NCBI GenBank assembly: GCA_030427205.1
Contig: JAUHXC010000057.1
Location: forward strand, 1 to 53,949
Origin: a bacterium
Lineage (GTDB): Bacteria; Myxococcota_A; Bradymonadia; UBA7976; UBA1532
Reading direction: 5' to 3'
DNA: 53,949 bases
How positions within the stretch are numbered: position 1 is the first letter of the stretch; every line of letters starts with the position of its first letter. The notes below the pieces were generated by a model that had not been told where the DNA came from, did no database searches, and saw only the letters and a program-made list of their open reading frames with translations. The translations under genes and the position numbers were made by a program. This document shows positions 23,819 to 32,775 of this stretch, one piece after another.

Positions 23819-25863
23819 AGGCGCTCGCGACCCTCCTCTGGCTGCCGGTCGCCGCGCTGCTGATCGCCGGCGGCTTTCTGGTGGTGGCCTGGTCGCAGGG
23901 ATCGGCCGACGGTCAGACCTATCAGGCCCGGCGGGCGGCGACCATCGCCCGCGCGGTGGCCTGGGTCGACGTCCAGGAGGCCATGCGCATCGACGACGCC
24001 GGCAAGGGCCAGACCCAGCGCTTCGTCGAGGCGGTGGCGAAGACCGTGCCCGGGGTCGAAGAGGCGCTGATCGTCAAGGGCGTCAACTACAAGGCCCACA
24101 GCGATCCGGCCCGCGCCGGGCAGCGGCTCGACGTCGAGAGCCTCGAAGCCAAGGCGCTCTACGACGACGCCCGGCGGCTCAAGGCCAACGTCGACAAGAA
24201 CGCCGACGAGCGCGCCAAGAACCCCGATCTGGCCTACGACCCGTACCCCGAGGTCGAGCTCAGGCCGGTCCCGGGCGGGCTGCAGGCCCTCGCGGTCGGC
24301 GAAGACGCCGGGAAATACATCGGCACCGCCCGCATCACCGCCAGCCCGGCGCCGTATCGCTTCGATCTGCCGTGGCTGATCGTCTTCCTGGCGCTGGGGC
24401 TGTCGGCCATCTGGCTCGGCATCGGCGGGCGCATCCCGGCGAAGCCGCGCATCGGCGTCGGCGTCGCGGCCCTCGTCGGGCTGGTGATCGCCGGCAGCGC
24501 CATCCTGCCCGGCTGGCGCAACGACCTGCGGCGGGCCCAGGCGGCGGGCGACGCGGCGACGCTGGCCGCGCTCGACGAGGCCGGCCTGCTCGCCGCGCAG
24601 GCGCCGGCCTGGGACGAAGAAGACTGGGAAGACCTCGAAGACGACGAGAAGGCCGAAGAGACGGCGCGCATCACGGCCAACGGGCTCATCCCGTACCTCG
24701 ATCGCGGCCTGAACGGCGCCCTCGAAGGTCGGCTGGTCAAGGTGCAGGTCGCCAACGAAGGCGACGCCACCCGGCTCGAGCCGCCCACCGGCGCCCCGCC
24801 GGGCACGCTGCTCTTCAGCGCCGAAGGCCGCTCGGTCTACTTCTCGGGCGAGGCCTTCGACGCCGCTGTGGTCGAAGACGAGGCCGGGGTGCGCCTGTGG
24901 GGCATCGGCTTCGGCATCGTCGGGCTGTTGATCTTCCTGCTCGGCGAGCTGGGCCAGCTGCAGCGGGCCAGCCGCGCGGCCTACAAGCACCGCGGGGCCT
25001 ACGGCTACCTCAGCCCGGCCATGATCGGCATGCTGATCCTCGTCTTCGTGCCCGTCGTCTACGGCGTCGTGCTCGGCTTCACCCAGCGGACCTACAACAT
25101 CACCGAGTTCGCCGGGCTGGCCAACTACATCGAGATCCTGGCCGACACCGATGTCGGCGACCCGAACAACTTCTACTTCAAGCTCGGCGTCACGTTGATG
25201 TGGACCATCCTCAACGTCGGGCTGCACGTGGGCATCGGGCTCTTCCTCGCGCTGATGCTCAACGACCAGATGCTCAAGGCCCGCGGCATCTACCGGGTCA
25301 TCCTCATCGTGCCCTGGGCCATCCCGAACTACATCACCGCCCTCATCTGGAAGGGCATGTTCAACAAGCAGTTCGGCGCGGTGAACGCCTTCATCGAGAT
25401 GATGGGCGGCGAGTCATTGAGCTGGTTCCAGAGCTTCTGGCCGGCGTTCTCGACCAACCTCATCACCAATACCTGGCTCGGCTTCCCGTTCATGATGGTC
25501 GTCTGCCTCGGCGCTTTGCAGTCGATCCCCACCGACCTCTACGAGGCGGCCTGGGTCGACGGCGCCAACCGCTGGCAGCGCTTCCGCCAGATCACGCTGC
25601 CCCTGCTCATGCCGGCCCTGGTGCCGGCGGTCATCGTCGGCGCGGTGTGGACGTTCAATATGTTCAACATCATCTATCTGGTCAGCGGCGGCGCGCCCAA
25701 CGGGGCCACCGACATCCTGATCACCGACGCCTATCGCTGGGCGTTCGAGCGCGATCGCTACGGCTACGCGGCGGCCTACTCGACGATCATCTTCTTGATA
25801 TTGCTCGGGTTCACGCTGCTCACCAACCGCATCACCGGCGCGACGAAGGGGGCCTTCGAATGA
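23815..25863 (+). CDS. malF: MalF-type permease with two N-terminal extracytoplasmic domains
   Basis: A 682-residue permease starting at GTG (GTGA overlap with malK, GGGAGGCG upstream). The last ~285 residues are a normal MalF core: six helices from GYLSPAMIGMLILVFVPVVYG, and the EAA loop YEAAWVDGANRWQRFRQITL near residue 575 that docks on MalK. The first ~395 residues are unusual. Helix 1 is at ~5-25 and a ~160-residue extracytoplasmic domain at 26-184. Helices 2 and 3 (~186-205, ~213-231) are joined by a basic loop. A second extracytoplasmic domain (~232-360) and helix 4 (~361-379) follow. The first domain has HSDPARAGQRL, which resembles Cache-type sensor domains; the second has an acidic patch. 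E. coli MalF (514 residues) has one periplasmic P2 loop between helices 3 and 4. Positive residues in the loops support the topology. Confidence 0.87.
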   Translation: MKALATLLWLPVAALLIAGGFLVVAWSQGSADGQTYQARRAATIARAVAWVDVQEAMRIDDAGKGQTQRFVEAVAKTVPGVEEALIVKGVNYKAHSDPARAGQRLDVESLEAKALYDDARRLKANVDKNADERAKNPDLAYDPYPEVELRPVPGGLQALAVGEDAGKYIGTARITASPAPYRFDLPWLIVFLALGLSAIWLGIGGRIPAKPRIGVGVAALVGLVIAGSAILPGWRNDLRRAQAAGDAATLAALDEAGLLAAQAPAWDEEDWEDLEDDEKAEETARITANGLIPYLDRGLNGALEGRLVKVQVANEGDATRLEPPTGAPPGTLLFSAEGRSVYFSGEAFDAAVVEDEAGVRLWGIGFGIVGLLIFLLGELGQLQRASRAAYKHRGAYGYLSPAMIGMLILVFVPVVYGVVLGFTQRTYNITEFAGLANYIEILADTDVGDPNNFYFKLGVTLMWTILNVGLHVGIGLFLALMLNDQMLKARGIYRVILIVPWAIPNYITALIWKGMFNKQFGAVNAFIEMMGGESLSWFQSFWPAFSTNLITNTWLGFPFMMVVCLGALQSIPTDLYEAAWVDGANRWQRFRQITLPLLMPALVPAVIVGAVWTFNMFNIIYLVSGGAPNGATDILITDAYRWAFERDRYGYAAAYSTIIFLILLGFTLLTNRITGATKGAFE

Positions 25864-26711
25864 GCGGACACACCGCCAGCACCCAGCAGTCGAGCGCCGG
25901 CGAGCGCATCCTCAAGCACCTCTTCCTCGTCGCGCTGTGCGTGATGGTGCTCTACCCGGTGGTCTGGGTCTTCAAGATGGCATTCACCCCGTCGCAGGGG
26001 TTCAACATGTCACTCAACCCCATCCCCGAGAACCCGAGCTGGGCCAACTTCGAGTACCTGCTCACCGAGCTGCCGTTCTTCACGTGGCTCTTCAACAGCG
26101 TCGTCATCAGCGCCGCGACCACCATCGTCGGCGTCTTCCTCGCCTGCACCAGCGCCTACGCGCTCAGCCGCTTCCGGTTCCCCGGGCGCACGACGGCGAT
26201 GCTGTCTTTTCTGGTGACCCAGATGTTCCCCGGCGTGCTGATGATGATCCCGCTGTATCTCATCATGGACTGGCTGGGCCTGCTCGATCACATGCTGGGT
26301 CTCATCGTGGTCTACTCGACCACCGCGATCCCATTCTGCGTGTGGATGCTCAAGGGCTACTTCGACACCATCCCCGTCGACCTCGAAGAGGCGGCGATGA
26401 TGGACGGCGCCTCGACGGCGACCATCTTCTGGAAGGTCATCCTGCCGCTCTCGCTGCCCGCCGTGGCGGTCACCGCGCTGTTCTCGTTCATGACCGCGTG
26501 GAACGAGTTCATCCTGGCGGCGGTGTTCATGAACCAGGAGACCAACTACACCCTGCCGGTGGGCCTGCAGCGGCTCGTCGGCCAGTTCTCCACCGACTGG
26601 GGCTACTTCGCCGCGGGGGCCATCCTGGTGAGCATCCCCGTGGTGGTGCTGTTCTTCGCTTTGCAGAAGAACCTCGTCGGCGGGCTGACCGCCGGTGGCG
26701 TCAAGGGTTGA
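25860..26711 (+). CDS. malG: Maltodextrin ABC transporter permease (MalG type)
   Basis: This 283-residue inner-membrane permease forms the channel with MalF. There are six hydrophobic segments, beginning with LFLVALCVMVLYPVVWVF. After the third, TQMFPGVLMMIPLYLIM is the conserved MalG stretch, and the EAA motif is LEEAAMMDGASTATIFWKVI. The C-terminus ends KNLVGGLTAGGVKG, very like the MalG tail that reaches the MalK dimer interface. The ATG overlaps the malF stop (ATGA). Length and organisation match canonical MalG (about 296). Confidence 0.92.
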   Translation: MSGHTASTQQSSAGERILKHLFLVALCVMVLYPVVWVFKMAFTPSQGFNMSLNPIPENPSWANFEYLLTELPFFTWLFNSVVISAATTIVGVFLACTSAYALSRFRFPGRTTAMLSFLVTQMFPGVLMMIPLYLIMDWLGLLDHMLGLIVVYSTTAIPFCVWMLKGYFDTIPVDLEEAAMMDGASTATIFWKVILPLSLPAVAVTALFSFMTAWNEFILAAVFMNQETNYTLPVGLQRLVGQFSTDWGYFAAGAILVSIPVVVLFFALQKNLVGGLTAGGVKG

Positions 26712-26787
26712 TACAGACTCTGCTCGCTCGCCATCATCGGGTCCGACAGCCCGAGGCCCCGACTCACTCCAGACCGCCGGTGATGCC

Positions 26788-28686
26788 ATGAACCGATCGA
26801 CGCTCCGCCACCTGCTCGCCCTCGCCGCCGCCCTCTGTCTGGGCCTCGTCGCCTGTGACGGCGGGGGAGGGGACGGCGACGGCGCCGGCGGCACGGGCGG
26901 CCAGATCGACGTCGACGGCGGCATGGGCGGCGAAGGCGGCGTCGCCGGAGAAGGCGGCGCGGGCGGTACGGGCGGAGACGGCGGCGCGGGCGGCGACGGC
27001 GGCGCGGGCGGTGACGGCGGCGCGGGCGGCGGCACCCCGCCCACCCCCGGGCGGCCGGTCACCGTCGACGTCTCGACGGTCTTCGCGGCCGGCGCGGCGG
27101 TGCGTAACGGCTACACCGGCGACGAGGGCACCGTCGGCGACGACGGCACGGTGACCTTCAACAACCCCGCCGGCGGGGTGGTGCTCATCGAGGCCGCCGC
27201 GCCCGCCGACGACGCCTGGGACTTCACCTGGGACAACGCCACGGTCTACTTCGCCATGACCGATCGCTTCGCCAATGGCGACCCGAGCAACGACGGCAGC
27301 TATGGCCGGCGGCGGGACGGCGGCGACGAGATCGGCACCTGGCACGGCGGCGACTGGCAGGGCCTCATCGATCGCATGGACTACCTCGACGCGCTCGGGG
27401 TCTCGGCGATCTGGATCAGCGCGCCCTACGAGCAGATCCACGGCTGGGTCGGCGGCGGGCAGGGCGACTTCAAGCACTACGCCTACCATGGCTACTGGGC
27501 CCTCGACTTCACCCGCCCCGACGCCAACTGGGGCACCGAAGACACCCTGCGGGCGATGATCGCCGCCGCCCACGAGCGCGGGATCCGGGTGGTCTTCGAC
27601 GTGGTCATGAACCACCCGGGCTACGCCGCGCTCGACGATCTGGCCGAGTATCTGCCCGAGGTCCTGCTGCCCGGCTGGGAAGCCTGGCAGGACCGCGACG
27701 AGGCCGACAGCTGGCACGGCTGGAACGACTTCATCGACTACGACAGCGAAGAGTGGCTCAACTGGTGGGGCAACCGCTGGATCCGGGCCGGCTTCCCGCT
27801 GCACAACGGCGCCGGCATGGACGACCTGCGCATGTCGCTCGCCTTCCTGCCCGACTTCATCACCGAGGACTTCCGCGACGTGCCCGCCCTGCCCGAGCTG
27901 CTGGTGCGCAAGGGCGACAGCGACGCGGTCTTCGTCGAGGGCTGGAAGGTGCGCAACTACCTCGTCTCGTGGCTCTCGAACTGGGTGCGCGAATACGGGG
28001 TCGACGGCTTCCGCTGCGACACCGCCAAGCACGTCGAGAAGGACTCCTGGGCCGCGCTCAAGGACGCCTCGAGCGAAGCCCTGCGCGAGTGGCGGGCGGC
28101 CAACCCCGAGCGGGCCTTCGACGACGAGTTCTGGATGGTCGGCGAGGTCTTCCCCCACGGCGTCGTGCGCGACGACTACTTCGACAACGGCTTCGACTCG
28201 CTGATCAACTTCGACTTCCAGCGCGACGCCCGGCGGCTGGCGACCGACCTCGACGCCCTCGACGGCGTCTATCAGACCTACGCCGATGCCATCAACAGCG
28301 ACGCCACCTTCAACGCGCTGACCTATATCTCATCCCATGACACATCGCTCTTCTATCACACCACCGATTACGACCGCGGGCTGCAGAATCGCGTCGGCAC
28401 CGCGCTGCTGCTCACGCCCGGTGGGGTCCAGATCTTCTACGGCGACGAGAGCGGCCGCCGCGGCGGGCCCGAGTCGAGCGACGACGTGCAATATACCCGC
28501 TCCGGCATGAACTGGGACAGCCTCGACGAAGGCATCCTGAATCACTGGCAGACGCTGGGCACCTTCCGCCGGCGGCATCCGGCCATCGGCGCCGGCCAGC
28601 ACGAGCGGCTGGCCGGCGACGCAGAGACCTATGTCTTCGCCCGCACCACCGACAGCGATCGGGTCGTGGTCGCGATCCCCCGCTGA
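26788..28686 (+). CDS. Lipoprotein GH13 alpha-amylase with a shortened C-terminus
   Basis: A 632-residue lipoprotein (MNRSTLRHLLALAAALCLG, lipobox VAC). A Gly/Asp/Glu-rich linker covers about residues 30-90, and a GH13 barrel starts near residue 150 (YFAMTDRFANGDPSND). The four conserved regions are intact: DVVMNH with D271, GFRCDTAKH with catalytic D411, MVGEVF with catalytic E453, and ISSHD with D518. A domain B with GWVGGGQGDFKHYAYHGYW resembles MalS-like amylases. It should cut alpha-1,4 bonds in starch or maltodextrin in the periplasm or at the surface. After TYVFARTTDSDRVVVAIPR it stops, so most of the usual C-terminal beta domain is missing; the three downstream frames do not restore it. 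It lies 76 bases after malG and 32 before the pullulanase gene. Confidence 0.9.
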   Translation: MNRSTLRHLLALAAALCLGLVACDGGGGDGDGAGGTGGQIDVDGGMGGEGGVAGEGGAGGTGGDGGAGGDGGAGGDGGAGGGTPPTPGRPVTVDVSTVFAAGAAVRNGYTGDEGTVGDDGTVTFNNPAGGVVLIEAAAPADDAWDFTWDNATVYFAMTDRFANGDPSNDGSYGRRRDGGDEIGTWHGGDWQGLIDRMDYLDALGVSAIWISAPYEQIHGWVGGGQGDFKHYAYHGYWALDFTRPDANWGTEDTLRAMIAAAHERGIRVVFDVVMNHPGYAALDDLAEYLPEVLLPGWEAWQDRDEADSWHGWNDFIDYDSEEWLNWWGNRWIRAGFPLHNGAGMDDLRMSLAFLPDFITEDFRDVPALPELLVRKGDSDAVFVEGWKVRNYLVSWLSNWVREYGVDGFRCDTAKHVEKDSWAALKDASSEALREWRAANPERAFDDEFWMVGEVFPHGVVRDDYFDNGFDSLINFDFQRDARRLATDLDALDGVYQTYADAINSDATFNALTYISSHDTSLFYHTTDYDRGLQNRVGTALLLTPGGVQIFYGDESGRRGGPESSDDVQYTRSGMNWDSLDEGILNHWQTLGTFRRRHPAIGAGQHERLAGDAETYVFARTTDSDRVVVAIPR

Positions 28687-28718
28687 GCTCACCCCGCGCG
28701 TCATCCGAGGAGGCCGCC

Positions 28719-31700
28719 ATGAACCGGCGCTTCGTTCCCGTACTGCTCTTCGCCTGCGCGGCCGTCGTCGGCTGCGATGACACCGAGGCCGACGATCCCA
28801 TGCCCACTGCAGATCAGGACGTCGTCGACGGCGCGCTGCCCGACGGCGACGCCCCCGACATGGCGCTCGGCGCCAGCAATACCGTGCACTACCATCGCCC
28901 CGACGGCGAATACGCCGGGTGGCGGCTGCGGCTCGGCGAGACCGAGATCGACGCCGCGACGGTGGATGACTTCGGCGCGGTGTATGTCATCGATGGCTTC
29001 ACCGACGAGCAGACCGTGCGCTTCGTCAACGGCGACGTGACCCAGCCGGCGGATGGCATCCCGGTGACCGTCGGCGCGGCGGATCTGTGGTACTTCGCCG
29101 GCGGTGAGTTCGTCTACGACCGCCCGCCGCCGGCCATCCCCGGCGAGAACCAGGTGGTCGTGCACTACCTGCGCGACGACGGCGAGTACGAGCCCTGGGG
29201 CATCCATCACTGGGGCGACACCGCGTTCGAGACCCCGTGGATGGCGCCGGCGCGCCCCGGTGGCATCGACGATCGCTTCGGGGCGTGGTTCGTGGTCGAC
29301 ACCGTCGAGGCCGCCGAGCGGATCAACGTCATCGTGCACGCCGGCGATGAGAAAGATCCCGGCCCCGACATGGGCTGGGATCTGGCCGAGATGGGCGACA
29401 TGGTCTTCCTGCTGACCGGCTCGGCCGAGATCACGCCGCATCCGCGGGTCATCCCGCCGCTCTCGATCAGCGGCGCGGCGGCCCACTGGATCGACGAGAC
29501 CACCGTGGTCTGGGACGTGCCCGAGGCGGTGGCCACCGTCGAGCTGCGCGGCGACCCCGAGGGCATCATCGACAGCGTCGACGGCCAGATCACGGGCGGC
29601 GAAGCCATCCCGCTGACCGCCATCGACGCCTTGCCCGACGCGCTGGCCGAGCGCTGGCCGCATCTGGCGCGCTTCCGGGCCTTCGCGCTGCCCGACGACG
29701 CGCCGGCCGCTACGCTGCTGCGCGGCCAGTTGGTGGCGGTGGGCTACGACGCCGCCGGCACGCCGCTCGAGGCGACCAACGTGCAGACCGCGGGCGCCAT
29801 CGACGCGCTGTATGCCTACGACGGCCCGCTGGGCTATGTGCACGAAGGCATCGAGTGCTACCTCTGGGCGCCGACCGCCCGCACGGTGCGCTTCGCGCGC
29901 TTCGACGCCGAGCTCAACCCCATCGGAGATCCTGTCGCGATGACCCGGGGCGAGCGCGGCGTCTGGCGCGTCGAGGGCGAGCCCGACTGGTACGGCACCT
30001 ACGCCCAGTACGAGATCGAGGTCTACCACCCCGATACCAACCGGGTGGAGACCGTGCGCACCACCGACCCCTACGCGGTCAGCCTGTCCGCCGACAGCAC
30101 GCACTTCCAGCTCATCGATCTGAACGACGCCGCGCTCATGCCCGACGGCTGGGCCGACCTGCAGAAGCCGGCGCTGGCCCACGCCACCGACGTGGCGATC
30201 TACGAGCTGCACGTGCGCGACTTCTCGGCCTTCGACGAGACCGTGCGCCCCGAGCACCGGGGCACGTTCATGGCCTTCGTCGGCGGCGGCGCCGTCGAGA
30301 CCGAGGGCCGGCAGCACCTGCAGGCGCTGGCGGACGCTGGCCTGACCGTGCTGCATCTGTTGCCCAGCTTCGACATCGCCACCGTCAAGGAGCGCGCCGA
30401 AGACCGCCTCTCGCTGTGGGATCCCGTGCAGCGGCTGTGCGACCTGGGCACCGGCGCGCCCGACGACCTCTGCGCCGAGAGCGGCGAGATGACCATCGCC
30501 GAGCTGCTGGCGACCTTCGACCCGGCGAGCCCCGACGCCCAGGCGCTGCACGCGTACATCCGCCCGAACGATGCCTTCAACTGGGGCTATGATCCCTTCC
30601 ATTACACCGTGCCCGAAGGCAGCTATGCCACCGAGCCCCATGGCACCGCGCGCATCCTCGAGTTCCGGCGCATGGTGCAGGCGCTGTCCGACATGGGCCT
30701 GCGCATCGCGCTCGACGTGGTCTACAACCACACCCACGCCAGCGGGCTGGGCGATCAGTCGGTGCTCGACAAGATCGTGCCCGGCTACTACCACCGGCGG
30801 AACCTCACCAGCGGCGCCGTCGAGAACTCGACCTGCTGCGCCAATACCGCCAGCGAGCACGTGATGATGGAGCGGCTGATGGTCGACTCGGTCGTCACCT
30901 GGGCCACCGCCTACAAGGTCGACGCCTTCCGCTTCGATCTCATGGGCCATCACATGAAGCGCAACATGCTCGCCGTGCGTGAAGCGCTCGATGGGTTGAC
31001 GCTCGAAGAGCACGGGGTCGACGGCGCGGTGGTCTACCTCTACGGCGAAGGCTGGAACTTCGGCGAGGTCGCGACCAACGCCCGCGGGGTCAACGCCACC
31101 CAGGAGAACATGGGCGGCACCGGCATCGGCACCTTCAACGATCGCATCCGCGACGGGGTGCGCGGCGGCGGGCCGTTCGACAGCGTCGCCGACCTGCGGG
31201 TCAATCAGGGCTTCGCCAACGGGCTGGTGACCGATCCCAACGAGCCCGAAGCCATCGGTGGCATGCCGCGCGACGCCGAGGCAGACCTGGCCACCCTGCT
31301 CGAGACCACCGACCACGTGCGCGTCGGCATGGCGGGCAACCTGGGCGCCTTCCGCCTGATCACCGCCCGCGGTGGCGCCTCGACCGGGCGGCTGCTGGGC
31401 TACAACGGCGCGCCGACCGGCTACGCCGAAGACCCGCAGGACGTCGTCAACTACGTCAGCAAGCACGACAACCAGACGCTCTTCGACAACAACGCCTACA
31501 AGGCGCCGGCGGGCACGCCGATGGCCGAGCGGCTGCGCATGCAGATCGTGGCCCTGGCGACCGTGGCGCTGGGGCAGGGCATCCCGTTCTTCCACGCCGG
31601 CAGCGATCTCCTGCGCTCGAAGTCGATGGAGCGCGACAGCTATGACTCCGGCGACTGGTTCAACCGGCTCGACTGGTCGATGCAGACCAACAACTGGAAC

Positions 31701-32216
31701 GTCGGCCTGCCCCGGGAAGACAAGGACGGCGCCAACTGGGATGTCATCCGGGCAGTCATCGCCGATGACTCCATCGATGCCTCCGCCGATGACATCTCGG
31801 CGACCGCGGCGATGTTCCGCGAGCTGCTGCAGATCCGCTTCAGCAGCCCGCTCTTCCGCCTGCGCACCGGCGCCGAGGCCCTGAGCCGGGTCGACTTCCA
31901 CAATACGGGGCCCGATCAGATCCCGGGGCTCATCGCCATGAGCATCACCGACGGCGTCTGCGCCGGCGACGACCTCGACCCGGCGGTCGATGCCATCGTG
32001 GTCTTCATCAACGCCGGCCCCGAGAGCCGTGAGTTCACCGTCGAAGGGGTCGAAGGCTTCGTGCTGCACCCGGTCCAGGCCGAGAGCAGCGACGCCCGCA
32101 CCCGCGAGGCGGCGTTCGACGGCGGCACCTTCACCGTGCCCGGGCGGACGGCGGCGGTCTTCTGGCAGCCGCAGGGCGACGCACAGGGCGAGGGGCTGCC
32201 CTGCAATACCCGGTAG
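28719..32216 (+). CDS. pulA: Lipoprotein pullulanase (GH13 debranching enzyme)
   Basis: A 1165-residue lipoprotein (MNRRFVPVLLFACAAV, lipobox VGC) behind GAGGAGG. In order: two pullulanase-associated (CBM41-like) domains at about 50-140 (VHYHRPDGEYAGWRLRLG) and 145-240 (VHYLRDDGEYEPWGIHHWG), a linking beta domain, a CBM48-like domain near 375-475 (IECYLWAPTARTVRFARFD), and the GH13 barrel. The pullulanase signature FNWGYDP is present, as are the four regions: DVVYNH with D666, FRFDLMGHH with nucleophile D740, YGEGWN with acid/base E777, and SKHDNQT with D917. It should hydrolyse alpha-1,6 branches in pullulan, starch or glycogen, feeding linear dextrins to the importer. Length and domains match PulA of Klebsiella, also a lipoprotein. 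It is the last gene of the locus, 7 bases from a convergent gene. Confidence 0.94.
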   Translation: MNRRFVPVLLFACAAVVGCDDTEADDPMPTADQDVVDGALPDGDAPDMALGASNTVHYHRPDGEYAGWRLRLGETEIDAATVDDFGAVYVIDGFTDEQTVRFVNGDVTQPADGIPVTVGAADLWYFAGGEFVYDRPPPAIPGENQVVVHYLRDDGEYEPWGIHHWGDTAFETPWMAPARPGGIDDRFGAWFVVDTVEAAERINVIVHAGDEKDPGPDMGWDLAEMGDMVFLLTGSAEITPHPRVIPPLSISGAAAHWIDETTVVWDVPEAVATVELRGDPEGIIDSVDGQITGGEAIPLTAIDALPDALAERWPHLARFRAFALPDDAPAATLLRGQLVAVGYDAAGTPLEATNVQTAGAIDALYAYDGPLGYVHEGIECYLWAPTARTVRFARFDAELNPIGDPVAMTRGERGVWRVEGEPDWYGTYAQYEIEVYHPDTNRVETVRTTDPYAVSLSADSTHFQLIDLNDAALMPDGWADLQKPALAHATDVAIYELHVRDFSAFDETVRPEHRGTFMAFVGGGAVETEGRQHLQALADAGLTVLHLLPSFDIATVKERAEDRLSLWDPVQRLCDLGTGAPDDLCAESGEMTIAELLATFDPASPDAQALHAYIRPNDAFNWGYDPFHYTVPEGSYATEPHGTARILEFRRMVQALSDMGLRIALDVVYNHTHASGLGDQSVLDKIVPGYYHRRNLTSGAVENSTCCANTASEHVMMERLMVDSVVTWATAYKVDAFRFDLMGHHMKRNMLAVREALDGLTLEEHGVDGAVVYLYGEGWNFGEVATNARGVNATQENMGGTGIGTFNDRIRDGVRGGGPFDSVADLRVNQGFANGLVTDPNEPEAIGGMPRDAEADLATLLETTDHVRVGMAGNLGAFRLITARGGASTGRLLGYNGAPTGYAEDPQDVVNYVSKHDNQTLFDNNAYKAPAGTPMAERLRMQIVALATVALGQGIPFFHAGSDLLRSKSMERDSYDSGDWFNRLDWSMQTNNWNVGLPREDKDGANWDVIRAVIADDSIDASADDISATAAMFRELLQIRFSSPLFRLRTGAEALSRVDFHNTGPDQIPGLIAMSITDGVCAGDDLDPAVDAIVVFINAGPESREFTVEGVEGFVLHPVQAESSDARTREAAFDGGTFTVPGRTAAVFWQPQGDAQGEGLPCNTR

Positions 32217-32223
32217 CCGCGGC

Positions 32224-32775
32224 TCAGCCCGCCGACAGGATCCAGCGGGCGAAGCGCACGCCCTCGCCGCGCATCTCGCGGGCGTCGAGCACCGTGAAGC
32301 CCGCCGCCTCGGCCACCGCCACGAAGGCCGCCTGCTTGCTCTCGGCGTCCGGCACCCCGCCGTCCTTGACCACCACGAACCGCCCGCCCGGCTTCAGCAC
32401 CCGGCGCACCTCGGCCAGACCGGCGGTCTGATCCGGCCAGTGGTCGAACGAGTCGAAGGCCAGCACGACATCCGCCGCGTCGTCCTCGACCGGCAGCTGC
32501 TCGGCGGGGCCGACGCGCAGCTCGATCCGGTCTGCGGCCGGGTGCCCGGCGAGCCGCTCGGCGGCGATCTGCACCATGCGCGGCACCGGATCGACCCCGA
32601 TCAGCCGCACGACGCGCGTCCCGATGTGCCGCAGCGCGGCGGCCGTACCGCAGCCGATGTCGAGCACCCATCCGTCCGCCGGCAGCTCGATGTCGTCGAG
32701 CGCCAGGCGGTTGGTGGGGTATTCGCCATACTTCGCGGCGTACCACTCGGCGGTGTCTGCGTCCCAGGTGCTCAC
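32224..32775 (-). CDS. SAM-dependent methyltransferase, UbiE/COQ5-like
   Basis: A 183-residue class I methyltransferase. It begins with a GTG that overlaps the preceding stop (GTGA), giving MSTWDADTAEWYAAKYG. Motif I is WVLDIGCGTAAALRHIG, followed by LIGVDPVPRMVQIAAERL, the motif ADVVLAFDSFDHWPD and VLKPGGRFVVVKDGG. It is short for the class, with no extra substrate domain. It is translationally coupled to the winged-helix protein gene upstream, but the functional link is not obvious. The substrate is unknown. Confidence 0.8.
   Translation of the reverse strand: MSTWDADTAEWYAAKYGEYPTNRLALDDIELPADGWVLDIGCGTAAALRHIGTRVVRLIGVDPVPRMVQIAAERLAGHPAADRIELRVGPAEQLPVEDDAADVVLAFDSFDHWPDQTAGLAEVRRVLKPGGRFVVVKDGGVPDAESKQAAFVAVAEAAGFTVLDAREMRGEGVRFARWILSAG

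Noticed and set aside
24372..25859. Open sequence in the malG frame running back through malF
   Set aside because: It is the +1 shadow of malF. The true malG start is the ATG overlapping the malF stop, followed by normal MalG sequence.
28701..32069. Minus-strand open frame of about 1120 codons opposite the pullulanase
   Set aside because: The opposite strand has an unmistakable pullulanase; this frame shows no motif.
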